Positions 50,275-59,194 of a stretch of DNA of 64,000 bases are shown here, in pieces. The notes beneath the pieces are model-generated. The model was not told the origin of the DNA. It did not search any database and saw only the letters and a program-made list of their open reading frames with translations. A program made the position numbers and the translations under genes. The stretch covers positions 1,054,001-1,118,000 of the forward strand of contig NZ_CP109027.1 in NCBI RefSeq assembly GCF_036226885.1, in the 5' to 3' direction. Positions within the stretch are counted from its first letter, which is position 1; each line of letters starts with the position of its first letter. This stretch comes from Streptomyces sp. NBC_00663 (GTDB taxonomy: Bacteria; Actinomycetota; Actinomycetes; Streptomycetales; Streptomycetaceae).

Positions 50275-51447
50275 ATGACCATCAGATTTCCTTCCCGGAC
50301 TGTGGTGTCGGCCTGTGCGCTGTGCACGGCGAGTCTGCTCGTGCTCGCCCCCGCCTCGGCCGTCGCGTCCACCGGCTCCGACCCCGACGCACCCGGCGGG
50401 CAACAGGCCTCCGCCCCGCAGCCGCGGCTGCTGTACCGGTCCGGCACCCAGGTGCGGCCGCTCATGGAGGCACCGCGCGTCCCGGACGTCTCCGCGCTCT
50501 CCTGGGTCGTGGCCGACGCCGACAGCGGGGAGGTGCTCGCGGCGCACGACGCGCATCGCAGGCTGCCGCCGGCCAGCACGCTCAAGACGCTGTTCGCGCT
50601 GACGGTGCTGCCCCTGCTGCCCGGAGGGATCCGGCACCGGGTCGGCGACGACGAACTGGCGGACGTCGGCGACGGCAGCAGTCTGGTCGGGGTGCGCGAG
50701 GGACAGACGTACAAGGTCGCCGACCTGTGGCGCGGGGTCTTCCTCAACTCCGGCAACGACGCCGTGCACGTCCTGGCCGGACTCAGCGGCGGCTGGCGCT
50801 CCACGGCCACCCGGATGCAGGCCAAGGCCCGCGCGCTGGGCGCCCTCGACACGCATGTGCGCTCCCCCGACGGGTACGACACGCCGGGCCAGGTCTCGTC
50901 CGCCTATGACCTCGCCGTTTTCGGGCGGGCGGGGCTGCACAACCCCGACTTCGCGCGGTACTGCCGCACGGCCGTGGCCGAGTTCCCCGGGGGCGGCGGA
51001 TGGTCGTACGCCATCCAGAACACCAACCGCCTGCTCACCGGCGCCGACGGCGTGGAACCGTACAACGGGCTGATCGGGATCAAGAACGGCTACACCAGCA
51101 ATGCCGGGAACACCCTGGTCGCCGCAGCGAAGCGGGGCGGGCGCACCCTCGTCGTCACCGTCATGAACCCTCAGGCGGGCGGCGGCTTCGCCGTGTACGA
51201 GGAGGCGCGGGAGCTGCTCGACTGGGGGTTCGGCGCGGCCGGGCACGTCGCCGCGGTGGGCTCGCTGGACGCCCTGCGCGTCAGGCCGCGCCCCGGACCG
51301 GCCGCACTCCCCGCGGCCGTCGCACCCGTGCCGGACAACGAGCCCGGCTGGACGCGGGCCGGGCTGGTCGTGGGCTCGTCCACACTCGGCGCGGCCGTCG
51401 TCGCCTTCGCCCTGCGCGGCAGGCGGAACCGGGCCGCACGCGGCTGA
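50275..51447 (+). CDS. D-alanyl-D-alanine carboxypeptidase (class C low-molecular-mass PBP)
   Basis: 390 residues. Signal peptide TIRFPSRTVVSACALCTASLLVLAPASAVAS; penicillin-binding motifs SxxK as S101-TLK104, SGN at 159-161 and KNG (in GLIGIKNGYTSNAGN, about 265) in place of KTG; a C-terminal membrane anchor GLVVGSSTLGAAVVAFALRGRRNRAARG. It trims pentapeptide stems of peptidoglycan and so limits cross-linking. The substitution of Thr by Asn in KTG occurs in some Streptomyces paralogues and may alter beta-lactam affinity. Its 3' 277 bases overlap, on the other strand, the 3' end of the GT87 gene. Confidence 0.9.
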   Translation: MTIRFPSRTVVSACALCTASLLVLAPASAVASTGSDPDAPGGQQASAPQPRLLYRSGTQVRPLMEAPRVPDVSALSWVVADADSGEVLAAHDAHRRLPPASTLKTLFALTVLPLLPGGIRHRVGDDELADVGDGSSLVGVREGQTYKVADLWRGVFLNSGNDAVHVLAGLSGGWRSTATRMQAKARALGALDTHVRSPDGYDTPGQVSSAYDLAVFGRAGLHNPDFARYCRTAVAEFPGGGGWSYAIQNTNRLLTGADGVEPYNGLIGIKNGYTSNAGNTLVAAAKRGGRTLVVTVMNPQAGGGFAVYEEARELLDWGFGAAGHVAAVGSLDALRVRPRPGPAALPAAVAPVPDNEPGWTRAGLVVGSSTLGAAVVAFALRGRRNRAARG

Positions 51448-52547
51448 CCGGTCGGCAGCCACAGCAGCAGACCGAGCGTGATCCAGGTGTACGTGTTGCT
51501 GCCGAGGAACCCGTCGACGCCCGACGCGTCGTCGAACCACAGCCACACCACACTGGTGCACAGCACCGCGTACAGGGCGCCCGCCACGCGCGGGTGCCCG
51601 GCGCGGACCAGCACGGCGAGGGCCGGCAGCAGCCACACCAGATGGTGCACCCAGGTGATCGGACTGATCAGACACGCGGTCAGGCCGGTGAGGGCGAAGG
51701 CCGCCGTCCACTCGCCCGCGTCAGCCGCCCCGCGCGCACGGACCGCCCAGACGCCCAGGACCAGCAGGACCGCCACCGCCCAGGCCGCCCGGTCCGTCTC
51801 CCCGAGGCGCGCCAGAATCCCTTGCAGCGACTGGTTGGAGACATAGTCCAGGCGGCCCACCCTCGTCGTGTCCCACATCGCCCGCGTCCAGTAGAAGCGG
51901 GAGGCGTCCGGGGCCACCCAGACCGCCAGCGCGGTGGCGCCTGTGGCCACGGCCGTCGCTACGGCGGCGGCCCGGCGGCGCCCGGCCAGCAGCAGGAGCC
52001 CGATGAACAGGGCCGGGGTCAGCTTGACGGCCGCCGCAAGGCCGATGCCCCACCCCGCCCGGCTCCCCCGGCCGGTCGCCAGCAGCCAGGCGTCGGTCAG
52101 CACCAGCGCCAGCAGCAGAAGGTTGACCTGCCCGAAGCTGAACGTGTCCCGCACCGGTTCGAACAGCGCGAGCCCGCAGACGGCGAGACCGGCGCCGTAC
52201 CAGCCGAACCGGCTGAGCCGCCGTCCGGTCAGGATCCGCCCGATCCACGCCAGCGCCGCCGCGTTGAGCAGCACGGACCCCGCGATCGCGGCGGACAGCG
52301 GGAGCAGCGCCATCGGCAGCATCGCGACGGCGGCGAAGGGCGGGTAGGTGAAGCCGTACGTCGTGCCGGGGACCCGGTAGTCGTAGATGCGTCCGCCGTG
52401 ATGGATCCAGCTGTCGACGGTGCCGTAGTAGACCCGCAGGTCGAACCAGTCGCGCAGCAGCGGCACGGTCGCGGTGAACGCGGTGACGGCGGTGGCGAGC
52501 GCGAGGAGCAGCAACAGTCGGCCGCGGTCGGTGCGGGGCGGGTTCAT
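51171..52547 (-). CDS. GT87-family polyprenol-phosphate-mannose-dependent mannosyltransferase
   Basis: 458 residues from ATG 52547, overlapping the stop of the mptB-like gene (ATGA). A multi-pass GT-C membrane enzyme: LRVYYGTVDSWIHHGGRIYDYRVPGTTYGFTYPPFAAVAMLPMALL is the GT87 luminal loop with the catalytic acidic region, and WVHHLVWLLPALAVL and NQSLQGILARLG are family motifs (PimE-like). It transfers mannose to lipomannan-type acceptors outside the membrane. Helices end near residue 375; the remaining polar tail (RRAKATTAAPSVDEPTTSPARV...) is read antisense to the carboxypeptidase gene. No earlier in-frame stop exists. Confidence 0.85.
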   Translation of the reverse strand: MNPPRTDRGRLLLLLALATAVTAFTATVPLLRDWFDLRVYYGTVDSWIHHGGRIYDYRVPGTTYGFTYPPFAAVAMLPMALLPLSAAIAGSVLLNAAALAWIGRILTGRRLSRFGWYGAGLAVCGLALFEPVRDTFSFGQVNLLLLALVLTDAWLLATGRGSRAGWGIGLAAAVKLTPALFIGLLLLAGRRRAAAVATAVATGATALAVWVAPDASRFYWTRAMWDTTRVGRLDYVSNQSLQGILARLGETDRAAWAVAVLLVLGVWAVRARGAADAGEWTAAFALTGLTACLISPITWVHHLVWLLPALAVLVRAGHPRVAGALYAVLCTSVVWLWFDDASGVDGFLGSNTYTWITLGLLLWLPTGQPRAARFRLPRRAKATTAAPSVDEPTTSPARVQPGSLSGTGATAAGSAAGPGRGLTRRASSEPTAATCPAAPNPQSSSSRASSYTAKPPPA

Positions 52548-53929
52548 GCCGTACGACCCCACGCCGGAGCCCGGTCCGCCTGGTGGGCCTGCCACAGGAC
52601 GACCACGGCGAGCACGCCTCCGGAGACGGCGAGCACCAGCTGTCCCGCGTCGGCCGGGCCGCCGCTGGGCAGGGTGGCGAGCGCGAGGGCGCCGGTCACG
52701 GCCGCCACCCGATGCCGTACCGAGGTCGTGGGGGCCGCGGCGGCGATCAGGAACAGGCCCCACAGGGCGTACCAGGGGCGGATCGCCGGGCCGAAGGCGG
52801 CCACCGCGGCGAGGCTCAGTCCCAGCGCGTACACGGGGCGGGGTCGTAGCCGCCACCAGATGGCCGCGACGAGGACCGTGGTGAGCGCGAGTCCGAGCGC
52901 GTGCCAGGCCGGTACGGCCAGGGGTGCCAGATCGCTGCCGAGGCGTTCCAGCAGAGCGCCGGTGGCACGGCCCAGGAGGCTGGTGAGGGCCCAGTTCTGC
53001 GGGGAGACGGGCGTGTCGAGAGCGCGTATCCAGCCGTACCCCGTCCCCGCCAGGGCGGTCGCGGCGACCGTGGTGGCCGCGGCGGCGAGAACGGTGGTCA
53101 GGACGGCCTGCGCCGGGCGGCGGCCGGTACGCAGTTGAAGAACCACGACCGCGGCGAGCCCGAGGACGGCGGGCGCCTTGACCAGCGCGGCGAGGGTGAC
53201 GAGCACGGCGCCGACGACCGGCCAACGGCCGAGGGCCGCGACCAGGCCCGCACCGAGCAGGCCGAGCATGATCGCGTCGTTGTGGGCGCCCGCGACCAGG
53301 TGCAGCAGCACCAGCGGGTTGAGGGCGCCCAGCCAGAGCGCGGCGGCCGGGTCGGCGCCGCTGTGCCGGGCGAGCCTGGGCAGCGCGGCGGCCATCAGGG
53401 CCACCCCGCACAGCGCCACGAGCCGCATGCCGAAGAGGCCGGCGGGGAGTTCGCCACGGGTCAGCCCGGCGAGCGCCGAGGCCACGGCGAGGAAGACCGG
53501 GCCGTACGGTGCGGCGGTGTGCTGCCAGATGGGGGCGACCTCGTCGGCGAGCGGGCCGCCGAGTTGGGCGGGGCCGTGGGTGTACACGTCCATGTGCGCG
53601 TCGACCATCGCGCCCTGGGCGAGGTAGCTGTAGACGTCGCGGCTGAAGAGGGGTGGGGCGAGGAGGAGGGGGGTTGCCCAGAGGGCGAGGACGAGGAGCA
53701 GGTCGCGTGGGGTGGGGGGCTCGTGGGTCCGGATCAGGCGGCCCAGGAGTGCCCAGGCCGCTATGAGCAGGACGACGCCGAAGTAGACGCCGATGAGGCC
53801 GACGGCCGTGTGCACGGAGGCTGGGCCGAGGAGGTCCCTTACGGGGAGGGCGCCGGCCGTTTCACCGCCTGCCGCCAGGACGGTGGTTCCGGCCAGGCCG
53901 AGTATTCGGCAGCGGCGTAGGTCGACCAC
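52544..53929 (-). CDS. mptB: Alpha-1,6-mannosyltransferase MptB-like, polyprenol-phosphomannose-dependent
   Basis: 461 residues, about 12 membrane helices, GT-C fold. FSRDVYSYLAQGAMVDAHMDVYTHGPAQLGGPLADEVAPIWQHTAAPYGPVFLAVASAL is the characteristic first large loop with the D-V-Y-S-Y motif of MptB, and GAHNDAIMLGLLGAGLVAAL and AIRPWYALWGLFLIAAA are conserved further on. In corynebacteria MptB starts the alpha-1,6-mannan core of lipomannan. GTG 53929 is used. It is followed, with a 4-base overlap, by the GT87 gene, so the two probably build one mannan-type glycolipid or glycoprotein glycan. Confidence 0.88.
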   Translation of the reverse strand: MVDLRRCRILGLAGTTVLAAGGETAGALPVRDLLGPASVHTAVGLIGVYFGVVLLIAAWALLGRLIRTHEPPTPRDLLLVLALWATPLLLAPPLFSRDVYSYLAQGAMVDAHMDVYTHGPAQLGGPLADEVAPIWQHTAAPYGPVFLAVASALAGLTRGELPAGLFGMRLVALCGVALMAAALPRLARHSGADPAAALWLGALNPLVLLHLVAGAHNDAIMLGLLGAGLVAALGRWPVVGAVLVTLAALVKAPAVLGLAAVVVLQLRTGRRPAQAVLTTVLAAAATTVAATALAGTGYGWIRALDTPVSPQNWALTSLLGRATGALLERLGSDLAPLAVPAWHALGLALTTVLVAAIWWRLRPRPVYALGLSLAAVAAFGPAIRPWYALWGLFLIAAAAPTTSVRHRVAAVTGALALATLPSGGPADAGQLVLAVSGGVLAVVVLWQAHQADRAPAWGRTA

Positions 53930-53982
53930 GTGGGGAGCGTTTCGCTCTTAGGTGGCCGGAAATTGACGGGGCCGTGGCGGTC

Positions 53983-54064
53983 GATTGTCGGGTGCGGGTC
54001 TGTGGGGGCTGGTCGCGCCCGCGCGGCGGTAGCCGCACATCGATACGGCCCCGCGCCCCTCAGG
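53983..54064 (-). repeat. Streptomyces intergenic repeat (AGGGGCGCGGGG family)
   Basis: On the minus strand AGGGGCGCGGGGCC ... GGGCGCGACCAGCCCCCACAGACCCGCA, the familiar GC-rich element scattered between genes of many Streptomyces. It lies between mptB and glutaminase. Recognised from general knowledge of these genomes. Confidence 0.65.
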
Positions 54065-54082
54065 TAGGTCACCTCCCCGTTC

Positions 54083-55006
54083 TCAGAACACCGACAAGCC
54101 CGTCAACGTCGTGAACCGGTCCAGTGCCGCCACTCCCGCCACCGAGTTGCCGCGCTCGTCGAGCCCGGGGCTCCATACGCACAGCGTGCACCGCCCCGGC
54201 ACCACCGCGATGATGCCGCCGCCGACTCCGCTCTTGCCCGGCAGGCCGACCCGGTAGGCGAAGTCGCCCGCCGCGTCGTACGTCCCGCAGGTCAGCATCA
54301 CGGCGTTGACCTGCTTGGCCTGGCTGCGGGTGAGCAGCCGGGTGCCGTCGGCGCGGATGCCGTGGCGGGCCAGGAAGCTCGTCGCGAGGGCCAGGTCGGC
54401 GCAGGAGGCCAGGAGGGAGCACTGCCGGAAGTACTGGTCGAGCAGGCCGGGCACGGGGTTGTCGATGTTGCCGTACGACGCCATGAAGTGGGCGAGGGCG
54501 GCGTTGCGGTCGCCGTGGGCCGACTCGGAGGCGGCGACCTCCTCGTCGAACTCCAGCGCCGGGTTGCCGCTCTCTGCGCGGAGGAAGGCGAGCAGTTCGC
54601 CGGCCGCGTCCCCGGTACGGGTGAGCAGCCGGTCGGTGACGACGAGGGCGCCGGCGTTGATGAACGGGTTGCGCGGGATGCCGTTCTCGTACTCCAGCTG
54701 GACCAGGGAGTTGAAGGGGTTGCCGGAGGGCTCCCGGCCCACGTGCTCCCAGAGTTCGTCGCCCTCGCGGGCCAGGTCGAGGGCGAGGGTGAAGACCTTG
54801 GTGATGGACTGCGTGGAGAACGGCTGCCGCCAGTCCCCCACGCCGTACACCGTGCCGTCGGGCTCCGCGACGGCCATGCCGAAGCGGCGCGGGTCGCAGG
54901 CCGCGAGCGCCGGGATGTAGTCGGCGGGGCGGCCCCGGCCCGGCGTCCGCTCGATCTCCTCGGCGATACGCTCCAGGACCGGCTCGAAGGTCATGGACGA
55001 ACTCAT
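54083..55006 (-). CDS. glsA: Glutaminase A
   Basis: 307 residues from ATG 55006; ATG 55015 with closer GGAGG is an alternative start adding VIM. The serine-dependent glutaminase fold is unmistakable: DYIPALAACDPRRFGMAVAEPDGTVYGVGDWRQPFSTQSITKVF with SxxK Ser67/Lys70, NPFNSLVQLEYENGIPRNPFINAGALVVTD, HGDRNAALAHFMASYGNID and GDFAYRVGLPGKSGVGGGIIAVVPG. It hydrolyses glutamine to glutamate and ammonia. It neighbours aspartase and asparaginase on the same strand, forming an amide/acidic amino acid catabolic group though separate promoters are possible. Confidence 0.95.
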   Translation of the reverse strand: MSSSMTFEPVLERIAEEIERTPGRGRPADYIPALAACDPRRFGMAVAEPDGTVYGVGDWRQPFSTQSITKVFTLALDLAREGDELWEHVGREPSGNPFNSLVQLEYENGIPRNPFINAGALVVTDRLLTRTGDAAGELLAFLRAESGNPALEFDEEVAASESAHGDRNAALAHFMASYGNIDNPVPGLLDQYFRQCSLLASCADLALATSFLARHGIRADGTRLLTRSQAKQVNAVMLTCGTYDAAGDFAYRVGLPGKSGVGGGIIAVVPGRCTLCVWSPGLDERGNSVAGVAALDRFTTLTGLSVF

Positions 55007-55061
55007 GATCACCATTGTGCCTCCGGGCCGGTCCGCACGCGCATCCGTCACCTGGGCCAGG

Positions 55062-56474
55062 TCAGGCCAGCGCCTGCCCGCTCCCGGCGACGACCTCGGG
55101 CCGCAGCAGGTCGGCGAGGGTCTCGGCGGGCAACAGCCGCTTCTCCAGGACCAGTTCGGCGACCCCGCGGCCGGTGACGAGCGCCTCCTTGGCGATGTCG
55201 GTGGCGGCCTCGTACCCGATGTGCGGGTTGAGGGCGGTCACCAGGCCGATGGAGTTCTCGACGCTCGCGCGCAGTTTCTCGGTGTTGGCGGTGATGCCGT
55301 CGACGCAGCGCTCGGCGAGGGTGCGGCAGGCGGCGCCCAGGTGCGTGATGCTCTCCGACAGGGAGTGCAGGATGATCGGCTCGAAGGCGTTCAGCTGGAG
55401 CTGTCCGGCCTCGGCGGCCATGGTGATGGCGACGTCGTTGCCGATCACCTCGAAGGCGACCTGGTTGACGACCTCGGGGATCACCGGGTTGACCTTGCCG
55501 GGCATGATCGACGAACCGGCCTGCACGGGCGGCAGGTTGATCTCCCCGAGCCCCGCGCGCGGACCCGACGACAGCAGCCGCAGGTCGTTGCAGCTCTTGC
55601 TGAGCTTGACGGCGATCCGCTTCAGCACACCGGACATCTGGACGAACGCCCCGCAGTCCTGGGTGGCTTCGACCAGGTTGGCGGCGGTGACGAGCGGCAG
55701 CCCGGTGAGGGCGGAGAGATGGCGACGCGCGGCCTCCGCGTACCCGGCGGGAGCATTGAGACCGGTCCCGATGGCAGTGGCCCCCAGATTGATCTCATGG
55801 ATCAACTGGACGGCCTCGTCAAGACGGTTGCGGTCCTCGTCAATCATGACGGCATACGCGGAGAACTCTTGACCGAGCGTCATCGGCACCGCGTCCTGCA
55901 ACTGTGTACGGCCCATCTTGAGCACGTCACGGAACTCGACCGCCTTACGGGCGAAGGAGTCCTGCAATACAGCCATCGACCTGAGCAGTCCACGCACCGC
56001 GAAGACCGTCGCGACCTTGACGGCGGTCGGGTAGACGTCGTTGGTGGACTGGCCCAGGTTGACGTCCTCGTTGGGGTGCAGGTGCTGGTACTCGCCCTTC
56101 GCGTGCCCCAGCAGCTCCAACGCCCGGTTGGCGATCACCTCGTTGGCGTTCATGTTCGTCGAGGTGCCGGCCCCGCCCTGGATCACGTCGACCACGAACT
56201 GCTCGTGCAGCTTCCCGTCCCGGATCTCCCGGCACGCCTCGACGATCGCGGCGGCCTTGCGGGGCTCCAGCAGCCCCAGCTCCTCGTTGGCGAGAGCGGC
56301 GGCCTCCTTGACGGCGGCAAGGGCGTCGATGAGATGCGGATAGGCCGAGATGGGGGTCCCGGTGATGGGAAAGTTCTCGGTGGCCCGCAGCGTGTGCACA
56401 CCCCAGTAGGCATCGACGGGAACGTCCCGGTACCCGAGCAGATCGTGTTCGGCACGGGCGACGACGGAGGTCAT
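55062..56474 (-). CDS. aspA: Aspartate ammonia-lyase
   Basis: 470 residues, full length for the fumarase/aspartase superfamily. GGAGTSTNMNANEVIANRA, NLGQSTNDVYPTA, KMGRTQLQDAVPMTLGQEFSAYA and the signature GSSIMPGKVNPVIPEVVNQVAFEV (about 317 onward) are present; SSIMPGK with the catalytic Ser loop distinguishes the lyase superfamily, and the NMNANE segment fits aspartase rather than fumarase. It converts L-aspartate to fumarate and ammonia. With the asparaginase gene upstream and a permease beyond, it completes asparagine use. Confidence 0.93.
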   Translation of the reverse strand: MTSVVARAEHDLLGYRDVPVDAYWGVHTLRATENFPITGTPISAYPHLIDALAAVKEAAALANEELGLLEPRKAAAIVEACREIRDGKLHEQFVVDVIQGGAGTSTNMNANEVIANRALELLGHAKGEYQHLHPNEDVNLGQSTNDVYPTAVKVATVFAVRGLLRSMAVLQDSFARKAVEFRDVLKMGRTQLQDAVPMTLGQEFSAYAVMIDEDRNRLDEAVQLIHEINLGATAIGTGLNAPAGYAEAARRHLSALTGLPLVTAANLVEATQDCGAFVQMSGVLKRIAVKLSKSCNDLRLLSSGPRAGLGEINLPPVQAGSSIMPGKVNPVIPEVVNQVAFEVIGNDVAITMAAEAGQLQLNAFEPIILHSLSESITHLGAACRTLAERCVDGITANTEKLRASVENSIGLVTALNPHIGYEAATDIAKEALVTGRGVAELVLEKRLLPAETLADLLRPEVVAGSGQALA

Positions 56475-56517
56475 GAGGTTCGGTTCCCTTTCTGAAGGGG
56501 GACGGGATCATTTCCCT

Positions 56518-56575
56518 AGGGGCGCGGGGAACTGCGGGGGAACTGCGCGACCGGCCACAACCGGCCCGCAGTCGC
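56518..56575 (+). repeat. Streptomyces intergenic repeat, second copy
   Basis: AGGGGCGCGGGGAACTGCGG, GGGAACTGCGCGACCGGCCA and ACCGGCCCGCAG follow in sequence: the same element family as at 53983 but in the opposite orientation. It contains a short internal duplication of GGGAACTGCG. Located between aspA and asparaginase. Confidence 0.75.
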
Positions 56576-56599
56576 GATTCGACGAACGAGGCAACATCC

Positions 56600-57616
56600 C
56601 TAGGCGCAAGCCGACACCACAACGGGCTCCAGCGAACGAACCGGCCGCACACACCCCACCGGCTCTCCGCCCCCGAGTAGCGCCTCGCCCTGAAACTCGG
56701 TGAGCAGCTCCGGGGACACCCCGGCCCACGCCAACGCGGCGGCGGCCACAGGAATCCGCGCCCGATTGGCCCCGTCCGCGATCTTCACGGCCACCGCCCG
56801 ACCGTCCGGCAGAGCAGCGACCTGAACACCCTCGAACCCGTCCTTGGCCAGCAGCCCCGGCACGGCCCGCATCAGCGCGGCGACATCCCGCCCGGCCCCG
56901 GAAGCCATCTCCGCATGCTCACGCATCGCATCGGCAACCCGGGCCTCGGCGGTACCAGCCCCCGCGGAGGCGATTCGCGAGACGGCACGGGCCAGCCCGT
57001 TCAGGGACACGGAGAACAGAGGAGCCCCGCACCCGTCGACCGTCACGCGCGCGATCCGCTGCCCCGTGAGCTCCTCGACGACCTCGGCGATCGCGATCTG
57101 CAACGGATGCGAGGGATCCAGATACCCCTCAAGAGGCCACCCGTTGAGCACGCACGTGTACAGCATCGCCGCATGCTTGCCGGAGCAGTTCTGGGCCAGC
57201 CGCGAGGCCGCACGCCCCTCCCGCACCCAGTCGTCCCGCACGCCCGGATCGAACGGCATGTCGGGAACGTTGCGCAGGGCGTCCTCGGAGACCCCGGCCA
57301 GCTCAAGGATCCGCCGCGTCCCGGCAAGATGCCGCTCCTCGCCGGAATGGCTCGCGGCAGCCAGCGAGAGCAGCTCGCCGTCGAGCGGCAACCCCGCCCG
57401 CACCATGGCGACCGCCTGCACCGGCTTGAGCGCCGAGCGCGGATAGAACGCGGCCTCGATGTCGCCGAGCTGGAACCCGACGCGGCCTTCGGCGCCGAGG
57501 ACGACGACGGAACCGTAGTGGATGCCCTCCACGACCCCGCCGCGTATCAGGTGGGCGACGGGAGCGTGGAGGGGCTCGCGGATCAGGGGTGCGTCCGCGA
57601 CGGAACTGCTGAACAT
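56600..57616 (-). CDS. L-asparaginase of the Rhizobium etli thermolabile type (class 3)
   Basis: 338 residues from ATG 57616 (GAAGG upstream). PVAHLIRGGVVEGIHYGSVVVLGAEGRVGFQLGDIEAAFYPRSALKPVQAVAMVRAGL is the start of the ReAIV/ReAV-type family; SRLAQNCSGKHAAMLYTCVLNGWPLEGYL contains the CSGKH motif, where Ser and Lys are the catalytic pair and the Cys and downstream TVDGCGAPLFSVSL Cys bind zinc. It is unrelated to the bacterial type I/II threonine asparaginases. It releases ammonia and aspartate, feeding aspA next door. Same strand as the permease/regulator pair upstream. Confidence 0.88.
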   Translation of the reverse strand: MFSSSVADAPLIREPLHAPVAHLIRGGVVEGIHYGSVVVLGAEGRVGFQLGDIEAAFYPRSALKPVQAVAMVRAGLPLDGELLSLAAASHSGEERHLAGTRRILELAGVSEDALRNVPDMPFDPGVRDDWVREGRAASRLAQNCSGKHAAMLYTCVLNGWPLEGYLDPSHPLQIAIAEVVEELTGQRIARVTVDGCGAPLFSVSLNGLARAVSRIASAGAGTAEARVADAMREHAEMASGAGRDVAALMRAVPGLLAKDGFEGVQVAALPDGRAVAVKIADGANRARIPVAAAALAWAGVSPELLTEFQGEALLGGGEPVGCVRPVRSLEPVVVSACA

Positions 57617-57645
57617 AACTGCCTTCTCGGGTAGCGCCACGCGGA

Positions 57646-57786
57646 TCACGCGCGGTCGCCGGTGGAGGGGGTATCGGCGGTCACGTGAAGGGTCACGCGC
57701 CCGCACCGGTGGGATGGGTCCCGGCGCTCATGTGAGTGATCACGTGTCCGCGCCGGTGGATCGGGTCTCGGTCGCCGTCCGGGCGA
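57646..57786. repeat. Three degenerate 47-bp tandem repeats spanning the permease stop codon
   Basis: Units start at 57646, 57693 and 57740, each beginning TCACG and continuing to CACCGGTGG or CGCCGGTGG. Adjacent units are about two thirds identical by my count, higher over the first half. The last unit encodes the C-terminus of the permease; in its coding sense every unit ends CGTGA, so the stop codon itself is duplicated. Confidence 0.7.
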
Positions 57787-59194
57787 CCCGGCCGCGGACG
57801 GCGTACCAGCCGGCGACCAGCGCCCCGACGATCAGCGGCAGGCACAGCACGGTGGTGCGTCCGACACCGCCGTCGGCGTACATGAGAACCAGCACGGAGG
57901 CGAGGAACGCCAGCGTGACGAGTTCGGTCCAGGGGGATCCCGGCAGTCGGTAGCCGGGGCGGGTCAGTTCGCCCCTCTCGGTCTTCTGCCAGAAGAGCAG
58001 GTGACAGACCATGATCATGCCCCAGGTGGACAGGATCCCGATCGCGGCGAAGTTGAGCACGATCTCGAACGCGTCGGCGGGGACCACGAAGTTGAGGCCG
58101 ACGCCGAGGACGCAGATGCCGCTGGTGAGCAGGATGCCGCCGTAGGGGACCTGGCTGCGGCTCATGACGCCGGTGAACTTCGGCGCGGAGCCGGACTTGG
58201 CCATGGAGCGCAGGATGCGGCCGGTGGAGTACAGGCCGGAGTTGAGCGAGGACATGGCCGCGGTGAGGACGACGAGGTTCATCACGCCGCCGGCCGCCGG
58301 GATGCCGATGTTGGAGAGCACGGTCACGAACGGGCTCTGGCCGCCGGTGTACTTGTTCCAGGGCAGCAGCATCGAGAGCAGGACGACCGAGCCGACGTAG
58401 AACAGGCCGACGCGCCACATGATCGAGTTGATCGCCTTCGGCATGATCTTCTCGGGGTTCTCGGTCTCACCGGCCGCGACGCCCACCAGCTCCACCGAGG
58501 CGTAGGCGAAGACGACGCCCTGGAGGATCAGCAGCATGGGCAGCAGGCCGTTGGGGAAGACGCCGCCGTTGTCGGTGATCAGGGCCGGCCCTGGGGTGGT
58601 GTCGCCGACCTCGTGCTGGGTGACCAGCAGGAAGATGCCGATCAGCATGAACGCCACGAGCGCGCCCACCTTGACGATGGCGAACCAGAACTCCATCTCG
58701 CCGAACATCTTCACCGAGATGAGGTTCACAGTGAGGACGACGGCGAGCGCGACGAGCGCGATCACCCACTGCGGGATGTCGGAGAACATGCCCCAGTAGT
58801 GGGTGTAGACGGCCACGGCGGTGATGTCGGCGATACCGGTGGTGGCCCAGTTCAGGAAGTACATCCAGCCCGCGATGTACGCGCCCTTCTCGCCGAGGAA
58901 CTCCCGGGCGTACGACACGAAGGCGCCGGAGGAGGGGCGGTACAGGACGAGTTCACCGAGGGCGCGGACCACGAGGAAGGCGAAGATTCCGCAGACCGCG
59001 TAGGCGATGAACAACGAGGGGCCGGCGTCGGCGAGGCGGCCGCCGGCGCCGAGGAAGAGGCCGGTGCCGATGGCTCCGCCGATGGCGATCATGTTGACGT
59101 GCCGGTGCTTGAGGGACTTGCTGTATCCCTCGTCTCCCGCGTCGACATGGCCGGAACGTTTCTGCACGCCGTCGTGCAGGGACTGCTCGCTCAC
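57740..59194 (-). CDS. Amino acid permease (APC superfamily, AnsP/AroP type)
   Basis: 484 residues from GTG 59194, overlapping the regulator stop (GTGA). SKSLKHRHVNMIAIGGAIGTGLFLGAGGRLADAGPSLFIAYAVCGIFAFLVVRALGEL is the AAT-family signature; 12 helices follow, including YIAGWMYFLNWATTGIADITAVAVY, FGEMEFWFAIVKVGALVAFM and YASVELVGVAAGETENPEKIMPKAINSIMWR. This type imports asparagine, phenylalanine/aromatics or GABA; the neighbouring asparaginase, aspartase and glutaminase argue for asparagine (AnsP). The gene's 3' end forms part of a 47-bp repeat. Confidence 0.9.
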   Translation of the reverse strand: MSEQSLHDGVQKRSGHVDAGDEGYSKSLKHRHVNMIAIGGAIGTGLFLGAGGRLADAGPSLFIAYAVCGIFAFLVVRALGELVLYRPSSGAFVSYAREFLGEKGAYIAGWMYFLNWATTGIADITAVAVYTHYWGMFSDIPQWVIALVALAVVLTVNLISVKMFGEMEFWFAIVKVGALVAFMLIGIFLLVTQHEVGDTTPGPALITDNGGVFPNGLLPMLLILQGVVFAYASVELVGVAAGETENPEKIMPKAINSIMWRVGLFYVGSVVLLSMLLPWNKYTGGQSPFVTVLSNIGIPAAGGVMNLVVLTAAMSSLNSGLYSTGRILRSMAKSGSAPKFTGVMSRSQVPYGGILLTSGICVLGVGLNFVVPADAFEIVLNFAAIGILSTWGMIMVCHLLFWQKTERGELTRPGYRLPGSPWTELVTLAFLASVLVLMYADGGVGRTTVLCLPLIVGALVAGWYAVRGRVARTATETRSTGADT

